Positions 1-5,647 of a stretch of 15,841 nt of DNA are shown piece after piece. The position numbers and the translations under genes are program-made. The DNA is from Vulcanimicrobiia bacterium (GTDB lineage: Bacteria; Eremiobacterota; Eremiobacteria; Baltobacterales; Baltobacteraceae). The notes under the pieces are model-generated. The model made no database searches. It saw only the letters and a program-made list of their open reading frames with translations, and was not told the origin of the DNA. The stretch spans positions 1 through 15,841 of the forward strand of contig JAMXLG010000234.1 of assembly GCA_024281135.1 (NCBI GenBank), written 5' to 3'. Within the stretch, counting starts at the first letter, position 1. Every line of letters begins with the position of its first letter.

Positions 1-123
1 GGCACCGGGATGCTCGGCCGTGGTCTCCAGGAGTTTCTTCGCTCGCACCCGTCGGTAAAGAGCGTTCGTTACGGACATGAAGACGAGGGCTCCGGCGGCG
101 TAACGATAATTGAGTTGGCATGA
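1..123 (+). CDS. mutS2: MutS2 C-terminus (Smr domain), partial
   Basis: This is the 3' end of a gene that begins before the window; 40 codons are visible, ending in TGA. The reading frame starts with GTGML and ends in a GGVTIIEL segment. This matches the end of Smr domains, where an HGxGTGxLR loop is followed by a glycine-rich stretch and a final GxT-hydrophobic strand. In MutS2 this domain is a nuclease that follows the MutS-like ATPase and acts on branched or collided-ribosome-associated substrates. A stand-alone Smr protein is the alternative, since only the domain end is visible. The stop codon overlaps the tyrS start as ATGA, which suggests one transcript and translational coupling. Confidence 0.75.
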   Translation, partial: GTGMLGRGLQEFLRSHPSVKSVRYGHEDEGSGGVTIIELA

Positions 124-1340
124 CGACCGAGGCTTCATCCGACGTGGAACAGTTGCTCGACGGCTTCGAAACCGTCGAAACCGTCGAGGACTTTCGTGCA
201 CGCCTCAAGCTTGGGCGTCCTCTCAACGTCAAGCTCGGCATCGATCCCACGAGCCCCGATTTACATCTAGGCTTCATGGTCGTGCTGCACAAGTTGCAGC
301 GCTTTGCAGAAGCAGGTCACAACGTCACGCTGATCATTGGGGATTTCACCGCAAGCATCGGCGATCCGAGCGGCCGCAACGCGATGCGTCCACCGCTCAC
401 GCCCGACCAAATCGATGCGAACATGCAGACGTATCGCGAGCAAGCGGGGAAAGTGCTCGATCTCGAGCGCGTAAAGATTCGCTACAATTCCGAGTGGCTC
501 GGCAAAATGAATTTTACCGATGTCGTGCGGATGGTTTCGCACGTGACAGTCGCTCAGATGCTTGAGCGCAACGATTTCAGCAACCGTTATGAAGGCGGCA
601 CGCCGATCTCGCTGCACGAATTTCTCTATCCTGTCGCGCAAGCGGCAGATTCAATTGCCGTCGAATCCGACATCGAACTCGGCGGCACGGATCAGCTTTT
701 CAATTTATTGCTCGGGCGGCAGTTCCAACGCGAATATGGCCAGCTTCCTCAAATCTGCGCAACGGTGCCGCTACTTGTGGGTCTCGACGGCGAACGGAAG
801 ATGAGCAAGTCGCTCGGCAACTACGTCGGCATCGCCGAAAGCGCGCAAACGCAATTCGGTAAGTTGATGTCGATGTCCGATGAGTTGATGCCAACGTACG
901 CGCGTCTGGCGGCGTTTCGTTCGCAGTCCGAGGCTGATGCGCTCGCCGGTCAGATCTCGAGCGGTTCGTCCAATCCCATCGAGCTGAAGAAGCAACTCGC
1001 GCAAGATATCGTCGCGCGCTACCACGGAGCCGCCGAAGCCCTCGCCGCGCGCGACTACTTCGAGCGCACCGTCCAGCGGAAGGAGATCCCGCTCGACGAC
1101 GTCACGGAAATGGAACAGGCTGACGGAAAGACCGTGGCTCAGTTGCTCGTAAAGGCCGGGTTTGCGGCCAGCAAGCGCGAGGCCGAGCGACTTATCTCCG
1201 GGAACGGGGTCAAGGTGGATGGTATAGTCGTGAACGATCCGCGGGCGGCGTGGACGGCTACCGAACCGGCCGTGCTTGCCGTCGGCTCCCGTAAATTTGT
1301 CCGCGTACTCCCTTCGCCAAGCTCAGGACTAAAGGCATAA
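120..1340 (+). CDS. tyrS: Tyrosyl-tRNA synthetase, KMSKS type (type 2)
   Basis: The 406-aa protein charges tRNA-Tyr with tyrosine in the cytoplasm. The class I signature HLGF, in place of HIGH, lies at residues 49-52 after IDPTSPDLH. A canonical KMSKS lies at 227-231 followed by LGNYVGI. An S4 RNA-binding domain occupies about residues 335-375 (KTVAQLL...NGVKVDG). A true KMSKS and a length near 400 point to the type 2 (TyrZ-like) form rather than the E. coli type, whose loop is KFGKS. The ATG overlaps the stop of the upstream mutS2-like gene by four bases. There is no strong Shine-Dalgarno sequence, which fits translational coupling. The next gene starts 10 bases after the stop, so the two are probably co-transcribed. 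Confidence 0.97.
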   Translation: MTTEASSDVEQLLDGFETVETVEDFRARLKLGRPLNVKLGIDPTSPDLHLGFMVVLHKLQRFAEAGHNVTLIIGDFTASIGDPSGRNAMRPPLTPDQIDANMQTYREQAGKVLDLERVKIRYNSEWLGKMNFTDVVRMVSHVTVAQMLERNDFSNRYEGGTPISLHEFLYPVAQAADSIAVESDIELGGTDQLFNLLLGRQFQREYGQLPQICATVPLLVGLDGERKMSKSLGNYVGIAESAQTQFGKLMSMSDELMPTYARLAAFRSQSEADALAGQISSGSSNPIELKKQLAQDIVARYHGAAEALAARDYFERTVQRKEIPLDDVTEMEQADGKTVAQLLVKAGFAASKREAERLISGNGVKVDGIVVNDPRAAWTATEPAVLAVGSRKFVRVLPSPSSGLKA

Positions 1341-1350
1341 AGGAAAGCAC

Positions 1351-1599
1351 ATGGCGCAGTCCCCCGTCACGTATACATCGTCGATGCAGCCGATCGAAGG
1401 CAAGAAATTCGTGTGCAAGCGCTGCAAGCGCGTGTACAACTACCCCGAGGCCGGTGCGCGTCCGATTCGCTGCGAATGCGGCTGGTGGTATTACAACGAC
1501 GGCGTGAGCATCCGCGACATCTACTGGCAGCGCATCGAGGGTTACAAGATACCGGAAGATCTGCGCGAGATGTTCAAAGAGGATTACTACCCGGTTTAA
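1351..1599 (+). CDS. Small zinc-ribbon protein, unknown function
   Basis: I do not recognise a family for this 82-aa protein. A single zinc-ribbon-like site is visible: CKRC at residues 22-25 and CEC at 41-43, giving four cysteines in a CxxC-x15-CxC arrangement. It is followed by an aromatic stretch (GWWYYNDG) and a charged C-terminus ending in YYPV. No signal peptide or membrane segment is visible, so it is probably cytoplasmic. A good Shine-Dalgarno (AAGGAAAG) precedes the ATG. The gene starts 10 bases after tyrS and overlaps the stop of the convergent hslO gene by four bases. The zinc ribbon and the neighbourhood are compatible with an RNA-binding or translation role, but that is inference. 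The clean ribosome site and spacing make it a real gene. Confidence 0.85.
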   Translation: MAQSPVTYTSSMQPIEGKKFVCKRCKRVYNYPEAGARPIRCECGWWYYNDGVSIRDIYWQRIEGYKIPEDLREMFKEDYYPV

Positions 1600-2480
1600 G
1601 CGATCCTTTCGGCGAGTTCGTTTACTTCGTCGGACGTAAACACGTAGATCTTCTTACAGAACTCACACGTCGCTTCGGTCTCCGGACGCTCGGAAGCCAA
1701 GCGACGTAATTCATCGGCGCCCATGCCGATCAACGCAGCCTCTACCCGCTCGCGATTGCACAAACACGCAAAGCGCAGATCGACGCTACGATGTGAGCGC
1801 AATTCAATCGGTCCCGCTAGCGCGTGCAGCAACGCGTGCGCATCTGCGCCTTGATTTATCATCGTCGTAACCGGCGGCATTGCAAGCGCGCGTTCTTCAA
1901 GCGTTGCAATCGCCTTTTCATCTGCACCTGGCAGCACTTGTGCGAGCACACCGCCAGCCGCGCGAACCCCTTCCGGATTCGCTAAGACGCCGAGCGCGAC
2001 AACGCTCGGAATTTGTTCGGATTTCACCAGATACGCGGCGAGATCTTCGGCGATTTCTCCCGAGTAGAGCGGAACGACGCCGACGTATGGTTGCCCCACT
2101 TCATAGGACTTGATCACCTGAAGCGATCCCTCGCCGATCGCGGCTGCGACATCGAACTTCCCACGCGCGTTGAGCGGAAGATCGACGTGCGAAGTCTTTA
2201 CATACGCGCGAGCGCCGAGAAGGTTTTCTTCCAACATCCAAGCATCGGCGCCGACCGATCCGATTGGCCCATCGCCGCTGATCTGCAGCGTGAGGCGCTC
2301 GCGCCCTTTGAGCCCCGAACCAAAGAGCACCGCACCGGTCATCAAGCGTCCGGCGGCAGCAGTCGCAAGAGGGGAGAGGTCGTGGCGTTCGCGCACTTCG
2401 GTGACTAATTCGGTGGTGATAGCCGCAACGACGGCGATTCCCGCGTCCGGCGCCGCGGCACTGATCATGAGGTCGGGCAT
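1596..2480 (-). CDS. hslO: Hsp33 redox-regulated chaperone
   Basis: The 294-aa protein is a cytoplasmic holdase chaperone activated by oxidative unfolding. The four zinc-binding cysteines of the redox switch are present: C239-L-C241 and C272-E-F-C275, in the CxC and CxxC spacing of the family. The N-terminal core shows the typical ISGDGPIG and AYVKTSHVDLP segments. An upstream extension to 2531 is open, but the ATG at 2480 gives the family-like start MPDLMISAAAPDAG and the usual length; the next in-frame ATG at 2468 is also possible. No strong ribosome site precedes either. It is divergent from aroQ (59-base gap) and its stop overlaps that of the zinc-ribbon gene by four bases. Confidence 0.95.
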   Translation of the reverse strand: MPDLMISAAAPDAGIAVVAAITTELVTEVRERHDLSPLATAAAGRLMTGAVLFGSGLKGRERLTLQISGDGPIGSVGADAWMLEENLLGARAYVKTSHVDLPLNARGKFDVAAAIGEGSLQVIKSYEVGQPYVGVVPLYSGEIAEDLAAYLVKSEQIPSVVALGVLANPEGVRAAGGVLAQVLPGADEKAIATLEERALAMPPVTTMINQGADAHALLHALAGPIELRSHRSVDLRFACLCNRERVEAALIGMGADELRRLASERPETEATCEFCKKIYVFTSDEVNELAERIA

Positions 2481-2539
2481 GGTAAAAATGGCTCTGGTGC
2501 GAAGGCGCGTGCTTTTCCTTCTCAGAAGCAAGGGGGCTC

Positions 2540-2974
2540 ATGCGCGTTCTCGTCATTCATGGCCCGAACCTTAATTTGCTGGGCGAACGGCAGCCGGACG
2601 TTTACGGCACGCAGACGCTCGGTGAGATCGATGAATTCATCCGCACGTCGGCAGCAGATTTTGGGGTGACGGTTGAATGCGCGCAGTACAACGGGGAAGG
2701 CGAAATCATCGATGCAATTCACGCCGCGCGCGAAACCTTCGATGCAATCGTCATTAATCCGGGAGCTTATTCTCATTACTCCTATGCAATCGCCGACGCG
2801 ATCGCTGCAGTGCCGATTCCTGTCGTCGAAGCACATCTCTCGAACATCGCAGCGCGCGAGCCGCATCGGCGGGTCAGCGTCACCGCTGCCGCATGCACGG
2901 GTAGCGTCTCCGGGTTCGGCGCGAATTCATACATTCTCGCGGTGCGCGCGGCCTTAAAAATCCAGGGAAAATAA
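2540..2974 (+). CDS. aroQ: 3-dehydroquinate dehydratase, type II
   Basis: The 144-aa enzyme dehydrates 3-dehydroquinate to 3-dehydroshikimate in the shikimate pathway. Family motifs are in order: HGPNLNLLG (residues 7-15), catalytic Tyr22 within the flexible lid after Arg17, the NGEGEIIDAIH segment, NPGAYSHYSYAI with His79, and AHLSNI with His99, followed by Arg106. The length is normal for the dodecameric type II enzyme. Two positions differ from the commonest consensus: QYN where QSN is usual, and SHY where THT is usual. A strong AGGGGG ribosome site lies at 2531-2536, four bases before the ATG. It is divergent from hslO, and the HU gene follows 58 bases downstream. Confidence 0.96.
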   Translation: MRVLVIHGPNLNLLGERQPDVYGTQTLGEIDEFIRTSAADFGVTVECAQYNGEGEIIDAIHAARETFDAIVINPGAYSHYSYAIADAIAAVPIPVVEAHLSNIAAREPHRRVSVTAAACTGSVSGFGANSYILAVRAALKIQGK

Positions 2975-3000
2975 CGATCCCTTTCGTATACCCCCTGCCT

Positions 3001-3015
3001 AGCGGCTGGTCCGCT
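3001..3015 (+). other. Short hairpin in the leader of the HU gene
   Basis: AGCGG, five bases, then CCGCT forms a five-base-pair inverted repeat just upstream of the HU ribosome site (AGGAGA at 3021-3026). The stem is short and no U-tract follows it, so it is not a terminator. It could be a small leader stem or chance. Confidence 0.25.
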
Positions 3016-3032
3016 CTAATAGGAGATTCCCG

Positions 3033-3359
3033 TTGACGAAAGCTGATTTGATTGATACCGTGGCGTCCGAGATCGAGGTCTCGAAGCGCCAGGCAGCGGA
3101 AATCGTCGATCTGATTCTCAATGAGATCAAGAACGCGCTCCAAAAAGGCGATCGCGTCGCGCTGACGCCGTTTGGAAGTTTCGTCGTTCGCAGCCGCAAG
3201 GCGCGTGAAGGACGCAATCCCAAGACCGGAGAGAAGATCAAAATCGCGGCGCGAAAAGTTCCAGCTTTCGTCGCCGGCAAATCGCTCAAAGAGGCTGTCG
3301 GTGGCCGTTCGAGCGCTGGAAAGAAAGCGCCGAAGAAGAAGGGCGCAAAGCGCCGCTGA
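3033..3359 (+). CDS. hup: HU-family DNA-binding protein with basic tail
   Basis: The 108-aa protein is an HU/IHF-type nucleoid protein that binds and bends DNA as a dimer. Residues 1-90 match HU throughout: MTKADLIDTVA, GDRVALTPFGSF at 39-50, the beta-arm tip RNPKTGE at 61-67 with the DNA-intercalating proline (Pro63), and PAFVAGKSLKEAV at 77-89. Residues 91-108 form a tail with nine lysines or arginines in 18 positions, which ordinary 90-aa HU lacks. Lysine-rich tails of this kind are known in mycobacterial and some other HU proteins and tighten DNA binding. The start is TTG, chosen because AGGAGA lies seven bases upstream and the product begins exactly where HU begins. It abuts the convergent secreted-protein gene with no gap. 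Confidence 0.95.
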   Translation: MTKADLIDTVASEIEVSKRQAAEIVDLILNEIKNALQKGDRVALTPFGSFVVRSRKAREGRNPKTGEKIKIAARKVPAFVAGKSLKEAVGGRSSAGKKAPKKKGAKRR

Positions 3360-3674
3360 TTACCGCAACAGCACGCGATTGGCGATAAACGTTCCGTTGC
3401 TGTAATAACCGAAAAGCTCCACGCGATCGCCTGTAGTCGGCGTTGCACCGATCGGACGAATCACCGTACCGTTCTTCAGGTCGACGGTTATGACGTCCCC
3501 GTTCCGGCGGCGAAGCGTCAAGCGATACGGCGAAAAACCGGTGACCGTTCCAAGCATAACGTGGCCGCGGTCGCTGTCGAAGCGTTGCCACATCGTCTGC
3601 GCCGATGCGGGCGCGCCTGCGGCGCTGATCGCGGCGACGAGGGTGAGTGCTAAAGCCAAACGTTTCGCGTTCAT
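3360..3674 (-). CDS. Small secreted protein, possible OB-fold, unknown function
   Basis: This 104-aa protein has a clear signal peptide (KR then a hydrophobic run, cleavage probably after ASA at about residue 25). A short all-beta domain follows: GTVTGFSPYRLTLRRR, DVITVDL, a TVIRPIG turn, GDRVELFGYY and a final FIANRVL strand. The G-x-V start and GDRVxVxG strand resemble the small OB-fold domains often annotated DUF5666 or similar; this is pattern inference, not a firm match. The open frame continues to 3818, but the ATG at 3674 has an AAAGGA ribosome site and begins the signal peptide. It is probably periplasmic. A protein of similar layout is encoded at 8018-8365. Confidence 0.8.
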   Translation of the reverse strand: MNAKRLALALTLVAAISAAGAPASAQTMWQRFDSDRGHVMLGTVTGFSPYRLTLRRRNGDVITVDLKNGTVIRPIGATPTTGDRVELFGYYSNGTFIANRVLLR

Positions 3675-3761
3675 CAGTAATCCTTTCTGATTCGGGAAGA
3701 CTCCGTTGATCGATGAACGCACGCACGGCATCGCGCTGTTTCGCGTCTGGATGAGCAGTCG

Positions 3762-3791
3762 ATTAAAGGAGAAATCCGGCTCCGTTGGCAA
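3762..3791 (-). promoter_or_regulatory. Candidate sigma-70-type promoter for the secreted-protein gene
   Basis: Read on the minus strand, TTGCCA (3791-3786) and TTTAAT (3767-3762) are separated by 18 bases. They would start a transcript with about an 80-base leader before the ATG at 3674. The site lies next to the tRNA gene on the other strand. It is predicted by eye from two hexamers, so it remains tentative. Confidence 0.4.
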
Positions 3792-3804
3792 AAGGACTCG
3801 GCCG

Positions 3805-3810
3805 TAGAAT
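3805..3810 (+). promoter_or_regulatory. Candidate -10 element of tRNA-Pro
   Basis: TAGAAT ends 11 bases before the first base of the mature tRNA, a plausible place for a tRNA promoter -10. TTGGCA at 3785-3790 is the only -35-like hexamer nearby, but the 14-base spacer is too short for a standard promoter. The -35 region is therefore unresolved. Confidence 0.35.
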
Positions 3811-3821
3811 AGCCTCAATTA

Positions 3822-3899
3822 CGGGCTGTAGCGCAGCTTGGTTAGCGCGCTTGACTGGGGGTCAAGAGGTCGCTGGTTCGAATCCAGTCAGCCCGACCA
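3822..3899 (+). tRNA. tRNA-Pro(GGG), CCA encoded
   Basis: A complete 78-base cloverleaf is visible. The acceptor stem is CGGGCTG/CAGCCCG, the D arm GCGC/GCGC, and the anticodon arm CTTGA/TCAAG around loop CTGGGGG. The T arm is GCTGG-TTCGAAT-CCAGT (one G-U pair), followed by discriminator A and an encoded CCA at 3897-3899. The anticodon is GGG at 3857-3859, followed by G37, as expected for a proline tRNA reading CCC and CCU. I found no second copy of its 3' end downstream that would mark an integrated element. Confidence 0.97.
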
Positions 3900-3905
3900 T
3901 TCACG

Positions 3906-3946
3906 AGAACTCCGGGAACTCAAAGTCCCGGAGTTCTTTTGTTTTC
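3906..3946 (+). terminator. Intrinsic terminator of tRNA-Pro
   Basis: A perfect 12-base-pair stem (AGAACTCCGGGA at 3906-3917 with TCCCGGAGTTCT at 3926-3937) with an eight-base loop runs directly into TTTTGTTTT. It starts seven bases after the tRNA CCA. This is the clearest intrinsic terminator in the window, and it separates the tRNA from the membrane-protein block. Confidence 0.95.
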
Positions 3947-3961
3947 TAGTGTTTACTCGAT

Positions 3962-3973
3962 GCTACACGTAGC
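3962..3973. repeat. Small palindrome GCTAC-AC-GTAGC
   Basis: A five-base inverted repeat with a two-base centre lies in the 168-base gap between tRNA-Pro and the small membrane-protein gene, about 40 bases upstream of a TATAAT box. It could be an operator or chance. The rest of this gap, apart from the -10 box and hairpin listed separately, shows nothing I recognise. Confidence 0.3.
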
Positions 3974-4012
3974 GTGGGTGAACGGCAAGCCGCCCCTAGC
4001 GCCCGAAGGTGT

Positions 4013-4018
4013 TATAAT
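4013..4018 (+). promoter_or_regulatory. Candidate -10 box (TATAAT) for the small membrane protein
   Basis: A perfect TATAAT lies 49 bases before the ATG at 4068. Seventeen bases upstream of it the sequence is GC-rich (around CCGCCC) and has no -35 match, so it would need an activator or an atypical -35. Transcription would start near 4025, only a few bases before the hairpin at 4029-4046. Confidence 0.4.
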
Positions 4019-4028
4019 AAGAACAAAA

Positions 4029-4056
4029 CACGTCGAATCCGACGTGCTTATTTTTT
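4029..4056. terminator. Terminator-like hairpin directly upstream of a start codon
   Basis: CACGTCG (4029-4035), loop AATC, then CGACGTG (4040-4046) form a perfect seven-base-pair stem, followed by CTTATTTTTT. The ribosome site GAAGGG (4057-4062) and ATG (4068) come immediately after. On the minus strand the same stem is followed by TTTTGTTCTT, so it could equally terminate transcription arriving from the gene at 4276-4956. It may be a bidirectional terminator, a leader attenuator, or a 5' stabilising stem. Confidence 0.6.
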
Positions 4057-4067
4057 GAAGGGTACGT

Positions 4068-4256
4068 ATGAAATTACTGCTCGAAATTCTCTTGTCGATC
4101 ATCTTGCATCCGATCGCGATGATCCTGATGTGGATTAACCTCCTGTCGCGCACGGACATGGACGGATTCAAAAAATGCATCTGGTTTGTCGTGAGTCTAA
4201 TCTGGGGACTCGGTCCGATCGTCTACCTTCTTGTCGCCGACGGAGCACTTTGGTGA
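4068..4256 (+). CDS. Small two-helix membrane protein, unknown function
   Basis: The 62-aa protein consists almost wholly of two hydrophobic segments, at about residues 3-25 (ending MWINLL) and 37-58 (CIWFVVSLIWGLGPIVYLLVA). A short polar turn, SRTDMDGFKK, lies between them. The second helix, with W-x(n)-GLGPIVYL, recalls the PLDc_N-type small membrane domain; this is weak similarity only. A good GAAGGG ribosome site sits five bases before the ATG, which supports a real gene despite its size. The leader contains a terminator-like hairpin. The stop is 19 bases from the stop of the convergent gene at 4276-4956. Confidence 0.7.
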   Translation: MKLLLEILLSIILHPIAMILMWINLLSRTDMDGFKKCIWFVVSLIWGLGPIVYLLVADGALW

Positions 4257-4275
4257 AAAGAACCTGCCTGAGCGT

Positions 4276-4956
4276 TTAAAGTCGAACCGTAAACGTCCAC
4301 TGACCGTAATCGTCCGGTGGATACTTTCCGTACACGTCGTACGCGCGCCACAGGCAGTTGAACGTCTGCGTGCCTGGCCGGATACTGAACTGAAAACGGT
4401 TTACTTCAGTCAACACGTCGTTCGGAAATAGGACGCGTTGAATTTGCACCTCGTAAACGCGATAGTAGACGCCTTTGACCATGCGCCCTTCCTGATGTCC
4501 CGGCGGTAGCGCGTTGTATGCCGAATCTTGCGGCACTAGCAACTCGAGCAGAAACCCGGGGGTAAGCTTATCGCCCTCGTTTGCAAGACTGACGGCGATC
4601 GTCGCGTTGATCCAGTCTCGTCGGTCTGAGGGATAGCGGAACTCGGACCACTGTTGCGCTCTAAATCGTGGGTGTCGAAGAGCTTCGTCGATCATGCGAC
4701 GGTTATTTGCCAGGTCTTTTTTGACCGCGTTGAGCTCCTGGCTCGCCAAGATGATCTGAAGCACGACGCCGATCAGGATGATGACCGCCACCACTAGTGC
4801 CCAAATGGCAATCCTAATAGCAGTATGCTCGAATGACTCGGGGTTGACGATGCTGACGGGAATAGCCTGTTGCGAGCGCTCAACGATCACGTGTTGAACG
4901 ACGGGAGAATGATGCACCGCGGAATGGACGACGTGTGCATGGCTAGGATGTCTCAT
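4276..4956 (-). CDS. Single-span membrane protein with His-rich N-terminus, unknown function
   Basis: I do not recognise a family for this 226-aa protein. Seven histidines (positions 3, 6, 8, 11, 15, 16, 22) fall in the first 22 residues. One strong transmembrane helix spans about residues 49-71 (AIWALVVAVIILIGVV), followed by a short charged region and a domain of about 140 residues rich in Tyr, Arg and Pro. The lack of a cleavable signal peptide and the 48-residue polar N-terminus leave topology uncertain. If the N-terminus is inside, the C-terminal domain is periplasmic. The ATG at 4956 has a GAGGG ribosome site. The start lies 87 bases from the divergent gene at 5044, so they may share a control region. 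Confidence 0.75.
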   Translation of the reverse strand: MRHPSHAHVVHSAVHHSPVVQHVIVERSQQAIPVSIVNPESFEHTAIRIAIWALVVAVIILIGVVLQIILASQELNAVKKDLANNRRMIDEALRHPRFRAQQWSEFRYPSDRRDWINATIAVSLANEGDKLTPGFLLELLVPQDSAYNALPPGHQEGRMVKGVYYRVYEVQIQRVLFPNDVLTEVNRFQFSIRPGTQTFNCLWRAYDVYGKYPPDDYGQWTFTVRL

Positions 4957-5043
4957 CAGTACCCTCTACGTCCCCATAGTGGCCACTCCAGTGACAATAT
5001 CCAAGAGCGATTGTCGTTTCCTTTTTGTAGAAGGCGGTGATCT

Positions 5044-5580
5044 ATGGAGCAGGTATGGCCGGCACTGTCCGTGGCAGTCGCCGTTCTGGCCTTGGTATGT
5101 ACGACATTACTGCTGGCCCAGCAGGTGCGCCAGATGGAGCACGAACGAAACGCACTGGCGATTCTTGAAGCCATCAACCGGCTAACGAGTGAAAACGTAA
5201 ACAATGCTTTTCATCGGCTCGCCGACGTTTGTGACCGATATCCGACCGACGAAGACGTCGTGCGGCGATTCACCGGTTCCTCCGACGAGGACGATATGCT
5301 CATGGTCGGCACGTACATCGAAACGGTCGCGGTGCTAGCGCGCCGCGGCGCGTTGGACCCTTCGATGCTCGTAGATGCAGTTGGCCTTTCACTCCGACAA
5401 CGCTGGGACATGATATGGCCGATGGTTGAGCGCAGGCGCAGGGTCAGCAAGAATCCGTACATTTTGGAAAACTTCGAATGGCTTGCGATGTACAGCGCGT
5501 GGTGGAAGGACGTGCCTCGCCCTGCGCGCGAGCGCAACTACGATCCAGCGCAATTCAGCAACGTGGTGTTTCGTGTGTGA
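5044..5580 (+). CDS. Membrane-anchored protein, possible DUF4760 family
   Basis: The 178-aa protein begins with a hydrophobic helix at about residues 6-26 (WPALSVAVAVLALVCTTLLLA) and continues as an alpha-helical cytoplasmic domain (QQVRQMEHERNALAILEAINRLTSE...). A late W-rich segment (FEWLAMYSAWW) precedes the end. An N-terminal helix followed by a QQ/EHERNALAILEAI coil and an all-helical domain resembles proteins annotated DUF4760, whose function is unknown; the match is from memory and tentative. A ribosome site (AAGGCGG) precedes the ATG. It is divergent from the His-rich membrane protein and lies 67 bases before the outer-membrane barrel gene on the same strand. Confidence 0.75.
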   Translation: MEQVWPALSVAVAVLALVCTTLLLAQQVRQMEHERNALAILEAINRLTSENVNNAFHRLADVCDRYPTDEDVVRRFTGSSDEDDMLMVGTYIETVAVLARRGALDPSMLVDAVGLSLRQRWDMIWPMVERRRRVSKNPYILENFEWLAMYSAWWKDVPRPARERNYDPAQFSNVVFRV

Positions 5581-5647
5581 CTGGCTCCGTCTCGCATGTT
5601 AAACGTGGACCTTGCGTCACGGTGGCACCTACCGTACCGTTGACCGG

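Noticed and set aside
110..565. Overlapping open frame in tyrS
   Set aside because: It is a shifted-frame, Arg-rich translation of tyrS with no protein character.
2987..2992. TATACC as a -10 box for the HU gene
   Set aside because: No -35 match lies at 16-18 bases upstream, so it was not listed as a promoter.
3822..3899. tRNA-Pro as an attachment site for an integrated element
   Set aside because: No direct repeat of the tRNA 3' end and no integrase gene was found within the window.
5612..5647. TTG start for the outer-membrane barrel gene
   Set aside because: It would place 12 mostly polar residues before a clear signal peptide; the ATG at 5648 gives a normal export signal, although neither start has a good ribosome site.
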